64,000 nt of DNA. Origin: Enterobacter hormaechei ATCC 49162 (GTDB lineage Bacteria > Pseudomonadota > Gammaproteobacteria > Enterobacterales > Enterobacteriaceae). Where the stretch lies: NCBI RefSeq assembly GCF_001875655.1, contig NZ_MKEQ01000001.1, positions 2,294,001-2,358,000 on the forward strand, in the 5' to 3' direction. The notes beneath the pieces are model-generated. The model made no database searches. It was given only the letters and a program-made list of their open reading frames with translations, and had not been told where the DNA came from. Positions 60,859 to 64,000 of this stretch are shown here, piece by piece; position 1 is the first letter of the stretch; the number at the start of each line of letters is the position of its first letter. The position numbers and the translations under genes were made by a program.

Positions 60859-60881
60859 TTGATGCAAATCACTATATGTAG
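60859..60881 (+). promoter_or_regulatory. nrdDG control region: FNR box and NrdR-like box
   Basis: TTGAT-GCAA-ATCAC (60859-60872) matches the FNR consensus at nine of ten bases. The overlapping CTATATGTAG (60872-60881) matches the NrdR-box core at nine of ten. Both suit anaerobic ribonucleotide reductase control. The remainder of 60714-61073 has no gene. Confidence 0.7.
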
Positions 60882-61073
60882 CACTTAAAATGCACGCCGA
60901 CCCAACATCTTGTATTTATCGTCTACTATTCCAACAACAAGACGGCGCTTACGCTGGCCGGAATTGTGGATAACACGAGCTGGGAACGCGGGAAGTCTTT
61001 GGCGCGGCGAAAAATACGCCCGGTGAATACTTCTCCACCTCTGTGGATAACCTGTTTTTAAAATGGAGTGATC

Positions 61074-63212
61074 ATGACACCGCATGTGATGAAACGTGAT
61101 GGCTGTAAAGTGCCGTTTAAATCAGAGCGCATCAAAGAAGCCATTCTGCGTGCAGCTAAAGCAGCGGGAGTCGATGACGCAGATTACTGCGCCACCGTCG
61201 CAGAAGTCGTTAGCAGCCAGATGCATGAACGCAGCCAGGTGGATATCAACGAGATCCAGACCGCGGTTGAAAACCAGCTGATGTCTGGTCCGTACAAGCA
61301 GCTGGCGCGCGCCTACATTGAGTATCGTCACGACCGTGACGTGCAGCGTGAGAAACGCGGTCGCCTGAACCAGGAGATCCGCGGCCTGGTAGAGCAAACC
61401 AACTCTTCGCTGCTCAATGAAAATGCCAATAAAGACAGTAAAGTGATCCCGACCCAGCGCGACCTGCTGGCCGGTATTGTCGCCAAGCACTATGCCCGCC
61501 AGCACCTGCTGCCGCGCGATGTGGTATCGGCGCACGAGCGCGGTGAGATCCACTATCACGATCTCGACTACTCGCCGTTCTTCCCGATGTTTAACTGCAT
61601 GCTGATCGACCTGAAAGGTATGCTGACCCAGGGTTTCAAAATGGGCAACGCGGAGATTGAGCCGCCGAAATCCATCTCCACCGCGACGGCGGTCACGGCG
61701 CAGATCATCGCCCAGGTGGCGAGCCATATCTATGGCGGCACCACCATTAACCGCATCGATGAAGTGCTGGCCCCGTTCGTGACCGAGAGCTTCAACAAGC
61801 ACCGTAAAACGGCGGAAGAGTGGCAGATCCCGGACGCCGACGGTTATGCCCGTTCCCGCACCGAGAAAGAGTGTTACGACGCGTTCCAGTCGCTGGAATA
61901 TGAGGTAAACACGCTGCACACCGCCAACGGCCAGACGCCGTTTGTGACCTTTGGATTTGGTCTCGGCACCAGCTGGGAATCGCGCCTGATCCAGCAGTCT
62001 ATTCTGCGTAACCGTATCTCCGGCCTCGGCAAGAACCGCAAAACCGCGGTATTCCCGAAGCTGGTGTTCGCGATCCGCGACGGCCTGAACCACAAATTTG
62101 GCGACCCGAACTACGACATCAAACAGCTGGCGCTGGAGTGCGCGAGCAAGCGCATGTACCCGGACATCCTGAACTACGATCAGGTAGTGAAAGTAACCGG
62201 TTCGTTTAAGACACCGATGGGCTGCCGCAGCTTCCTCGGCGTGTACGAAGATGAAAACGGCGAGCAGATCCACGACGGGCGCAACAACCTGGGCGTGATC
62301 AGCCTGAACCTGCCGCGCATCGCCCTGGAAGCCAAAGGTGATGAAGCGGCCTTCTGGACGCTGCTGGATGAGCGCCTTCAGCTGGCACGTAAGGCGCTGA
62401 TGACCCGCATCGCCCGCCTTGAAGGGGTCAAAGCCCGCGTCGCGCCAATTCTCTATATGGAAGGGGCCTGCGGCGTGCGCCTGAAAGCGGATGATGACGT
62501 GTCGGAGATCTTCAAAAACGGTCGCGCGTCGATCTCTCTCGGCTATATCGGCATTCACGAAACGATTAACGCACTGTTTAGCAACAAGCACATCTATGAC
62601 AACGACGCCCTGCGTGAAAAAGGCATCGCGATTGTGCAGCGCCTGCGCGATGCGGTAGATCAGTGGAAAGACGAGACCGGCTACGGTTTCAGCCTGTACA
62701 GCACGCCGAGCGAAAACCTCTGCGATCGCTTCTGCCGTCTGGATACCGCCGAGTTCGGCATCGTGGAAGGGGTGACCGACAAAGGTTACTACACCAACAG
62801 CTTCCACCTCGACGTGGAGAAGAAGGTGAACCCGTACGACAAGATCGACTTCGAGGCGGCCTATCCGCCTGTCGCCAGCGGCGGTTTTATCTGCTACGGC
62901 GAGTACCCGAACATTCAGCACAACCTGAAGGCGCTGGAAGACGTGTGGGATTACAGCTATCAGCACGTGCCGTATTACGGGACCAACACGCCAATCGACG
63001 AGTGCTACGAGTGCGGCTTTACCGGTGAGTTTGAGTGCACCAGCAAAGGCTTCACCTGCCCGAAATGCGGTAATCACGATGCCGCCCGCGTCTCCGTGAC
63101 CCGCCGCGTGTGCGGCTATCTCGGCAGCCCGGATGCCCGCCCGTTTAACGCCGGTAAGCAGGAAGAGGTGAAGCGCCGCGTGAAGCATCTGGGGAATGGG
63201 CAGATCGGGTAA
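61074..63212 (+). CDS. nrdD: Anaerobic ribonucleoside-triphosphate reductase NrdD
   Basis: A 712-residue class III reductase, same length as in E. coli. The ATP-cone is at 1-95 (VMKRDGCKVPFKSERIKEAI). The C-terminal zinc site reads CYECGF and CPKCGN (near residues 644 and 662), and the glycyl radical loop is RRVCGYLGSPDARPFNAGK near residue 680. It reduces NTPs with formate under anaerobiosis. ATG 61074 has TGGAGT upstream; GTG 61068 is in frame. NrdG, the activase, follows after 105 bases with a REP pair between. Confidence 0.98.
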   Translation: MTPHVMKRDGCKVPFKSERIKEAILRAAKAAGVDDADYCATVAEVVSSQMHERSQVDINEIQTAVENQLMSGPYKQLARAYIEYRHDRDVQREKRGRLNQEIRGLVEQTNSSLLNENANKDSKVIPTQRDLLAGIVAKHYARQHLLPRDVVSAHERGEIHYHDLDYSPFFPMFNCMLIDLKGMLTQGFKMGNAEIEPPKSISTATAVTAQIIAQVASHIYGGTTINRIDEVLAPFVTESFNKHRKTAEEWQIPDADGYARSRTEKECYDAFQSLEYEVNTLHTANGQTPFVTFGFGLGTSWESRLIQQSILRNRISGLGKNRKTAVFPKLVFAIRDGLNHKFGDPNYDIKQLALECASKRMYPDILNYDQVVKVTGSFKTPMGCRSFLGVYEDENGEQIHDGRNNLGVISLNLPRIALEAKGDEAAFWTLLDERLQLARKALMTRIARLEGVKARVAPILYMEGACGVRLKADDDVSEIFKNGRASISLGYIGIHETINALFSNKHIYDNDALREKGIAIVQRLRDAVDQWKDETGYGFSLYSTPSENLCDRFCRLDTAEFGIVEGVTDKGYYTNSFHLDVEKKVNPYDKIDFEAAYPPVASGGFICYGEYPNIQHNLKALEDVWDYSYQHVPYYGTNTPIDECYECGFTGEFECTSKGFTCPKCGNHDAARVSVTRRVCGYLGSPDARPFNAGKQEEVKRRVKHLGNGQIG

Positions 63213-63229
63213 TCCGCTGCCACGTTAAT

Positions 63230-63304
63230 GCCCGGTGGCGCTGCGCTTACCGGGCCTACGGACCGCTCTCTTTTGTAGGCCGGGTAAGCGCAGCGCCACC
63301 CGGC
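63230..63304. repeat. REP/BIME element between nrdD and nrdG
   Basis: GCCCGGTGGCGCTGCGCTTA plus CCGGGCC faces an inverse unit GGCCGGGTAAGCGCAGCGCC, separated by about 22 bases. It ends 13 bases before the nrdG start. Confidence 0.92.
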
Positions 63305-63317
63305 GTGGTTATTCGCG

Positions 63318-63782
63318 ATGAACTATCACCAGTACTACCCCGTCGACATCGTTAACGGTCCCGGCACCCGCTGCACCCTGTTTGTATCAGGCTGCGTTCA
63401 CGAGTGCCCCGGCTGCTACAACAAAAGCACCTGGCGCCTGAACTCGGGTATGCCGTTCACCGCGGAGATGGAAGATCGCATCATCAACGACCTGAACGAC
63501 ACCCGCATCAAACGCCAGGGGATCTCACTTTCCGGCGGCGACCCGCTCCATCCGCAAAACGTGCCAGCGATCCTGAAGCTGGTAAAACGCATCCGCCGCG
63601 AGTGCGCGGGAAAAGATATCTGGGTCTGGACGGGCTATAAGCTGGATGAACTGAATGCGCAGCAGAGGGAAGTGGTGGATCTGATTAACGTCCTGGTCGA
63701 CGGCAAGTTCGTGCAGGATTTAAAAGATCCTATGCTTATCTGGCGCGGCAGCAGCAACCAGGTTGTGCATCATCTGCGTTGA
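63318..63782 (+). CDS. nrdG: Anaerobic ribonucleotide reductase activating protein NrdG
   Basis: A 154-residue radical SAM enzyme. The cluster motif CxxxCxxC appears as CVHECPGC at residues 27-34, after GTRCTLFVSG. The GGDP motif (LSGGDPLHPQN near residue 73) binds SAM. It installs the glycyl radical on NrdD. Ribosome-binding signals upstream are poor, as the start is right after the REP pair (ATTCGCGATG). Confidence 0.97.
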   Translation: MNYHQYYPVDIVNGPGTRCTLFVSGCVHECPGCYNKSTWRLNSGMPFTAEMEDRIINDLNDTRIKRQGISLSGGDPLHPQNVPAILKLVKRIRRECAGKDIWVWTGYKLDELNAQQREVVDLINVLVDGKFVQDLKDPMLIWRGSSNQVVHHLR

Positions 63783-63814
63783 ATGAAGGCGGATATCCTC
63801 AGTCCGCCTGAACG

Positions 63815-64000
63815 TCAAAACCGACTCAAACTCTCCATCGCCACCGCCTTGAATGCCGCGAAATCCTCGCACTGGCACAGGCGCGCCATCGCCCGTTCAC
63901 GCAGGAAGGTGACAAAGATGTCGTAAATCGCCATTGCCTCTTCGTACTCGCTTTTGCTGATGGCGAGCAGGAAGATGACATGGGCAGTTTCATCTCCCCA
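63815..64000 (-). CDS. PTS EIIA-type domain protein, C-terminal 61 residues (partial)
   Basis: The frame is open from the window edge to a TGA at 63815. The visible part, including ETAHVIFLLAISKSEYEEAM and IYDIFVTFLRERAMARL, matches the end of a Fru/Mtl-type EIIA domain (HVIFLLAI segment). Such a domain is found in free EIIA proteins or at the end of BglG-type PRD antiterminators; the window does not decide. A weak hairpin (63787-63809) separates it from nrdG. Confidence 0.7.
   Translation of the reverse strand, partial: WGDETAHVIFLLAISKSEYEEAMAIYDIFVTFLRERAMARLCQCEDFAAFKAVAMESLSRF

Noticed and set aside
60900-60925. Second NrdR box after the first one
   Set aside because: ACATCTTGTATTTATC matches only about half of the core positions.
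61122-63188. A 688-codon open frame on the minus strand opposite nrdD
   Set aside because: It mirrors the high-GC nrdD codons, has no ribosome-binding site or recognisable domain, and nrdD itself is certain.

Overview
The window is a chromosomal segment of an Enterobacteriaceae bacterium, most likely Enterobacter or a close relative. The core gene order is the one E. coli and Salmonella carry around argI, pyrBI, treBC and nrdDG: leuX, miaE, rraB, argI, tabA, pyrLBI, ridA, mgtA, treR, treBC, nrdDG. It adds blocks common in Enterobacter: a complete arginine deiminase operon, a xylonate/xyloside cluster and a chitin-active LPMO. Core genes are GC-rich. The satellite cargo at 16.8-20.5 kb is strikingly AT-rich, and the small genes at 7.4-8.2 kb and 49.5-50.9 kb also look less GC-rich than their neighbours.

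Layout. 1-3.7 kb: end of an amidohydrolase, a DoxX protein, an MFS exporter and an alpha/beta hydrolase. 3.7-6.0 kb: a GH5-like glycosidase divergent from a LacI-type repressor, with a palindromic operator between them. 6.0-7.2 kb: a second tryptophanyl-tRNA synthetase behind what reads as a complete classical attenuator (leader peptide with tandem Trp codons, three alternative stems). 7.4-9.9 kb: accessory genes, including a small membrane protein, a DUF1493 protein, an SOS-type symE with a LexA box, and an HNH enzyme resembling type IV nucleases that recognise phosphorothioated DNA.

9.87-21.93 kb: a P4-like phage satellite integrated in the 3' end of leuX (tRNA-Leu CAA). It has att repeats, Int arm sites, integrase, P4 alpha-type primase-helicase, an origin with decamer iterons plus a second iteron cluster like P4 crr, an AlpA/Vis regulator, a P4 CI-RNA-like immunity leader, and a Sid-Psu-Delta late operon under a TGT-N12-ACA activator site. 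Between the late operon and int, the known cargo position of P4 elements, sits a two-gene OLD nuclease plus UvrD helicase module, i.e. a Gabija-type antiphage system.

22-33 kb: miaE, rraB, ARG-box-controlled argI, then xynR-yagH-yagG-yagF-yagE (xylosides and xylonate) and tabA. The argI-xynR-yagHGFE order mirrors the argF-yagIHGFE block in the E. coli K-12 CP4-6 prophage. 33.7-39.0 kb: arcA-arcC-arcB-transporter plus an ArgR paralogue lacking the arginine-binding Asp pair. 39.0-41.1 kb: pyrL attenuator, pyrBI, ridA. 41.2-45.2 kb: secreted LPMO and GH20 hexosaminidase. 45.4-48.4 kb: mgtA with mgtL leader and PhoP box. 48.5-54.4 kb: treR and treBC, separated by an inserted islet of hcp, a small membrane protein and a putative pore-forming effector (type VI secretion). 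54.5-60.7 kb: KdgM-like porin, RpiR regulator, PTS EIIBC, GH38 alpha-mannosidase and a separate EIIA, a probable alpha-mannoside uptake locus. 61-63.8 kb: anaerobic nrdDG, then the 3' end of a gene for a PTS EIIA-like domain.

Interspersed repeats are frequent: four REP/BIME elements, and four copies of a different imperfect palindrome of about 80 bp built on CCCTCTCCCC.
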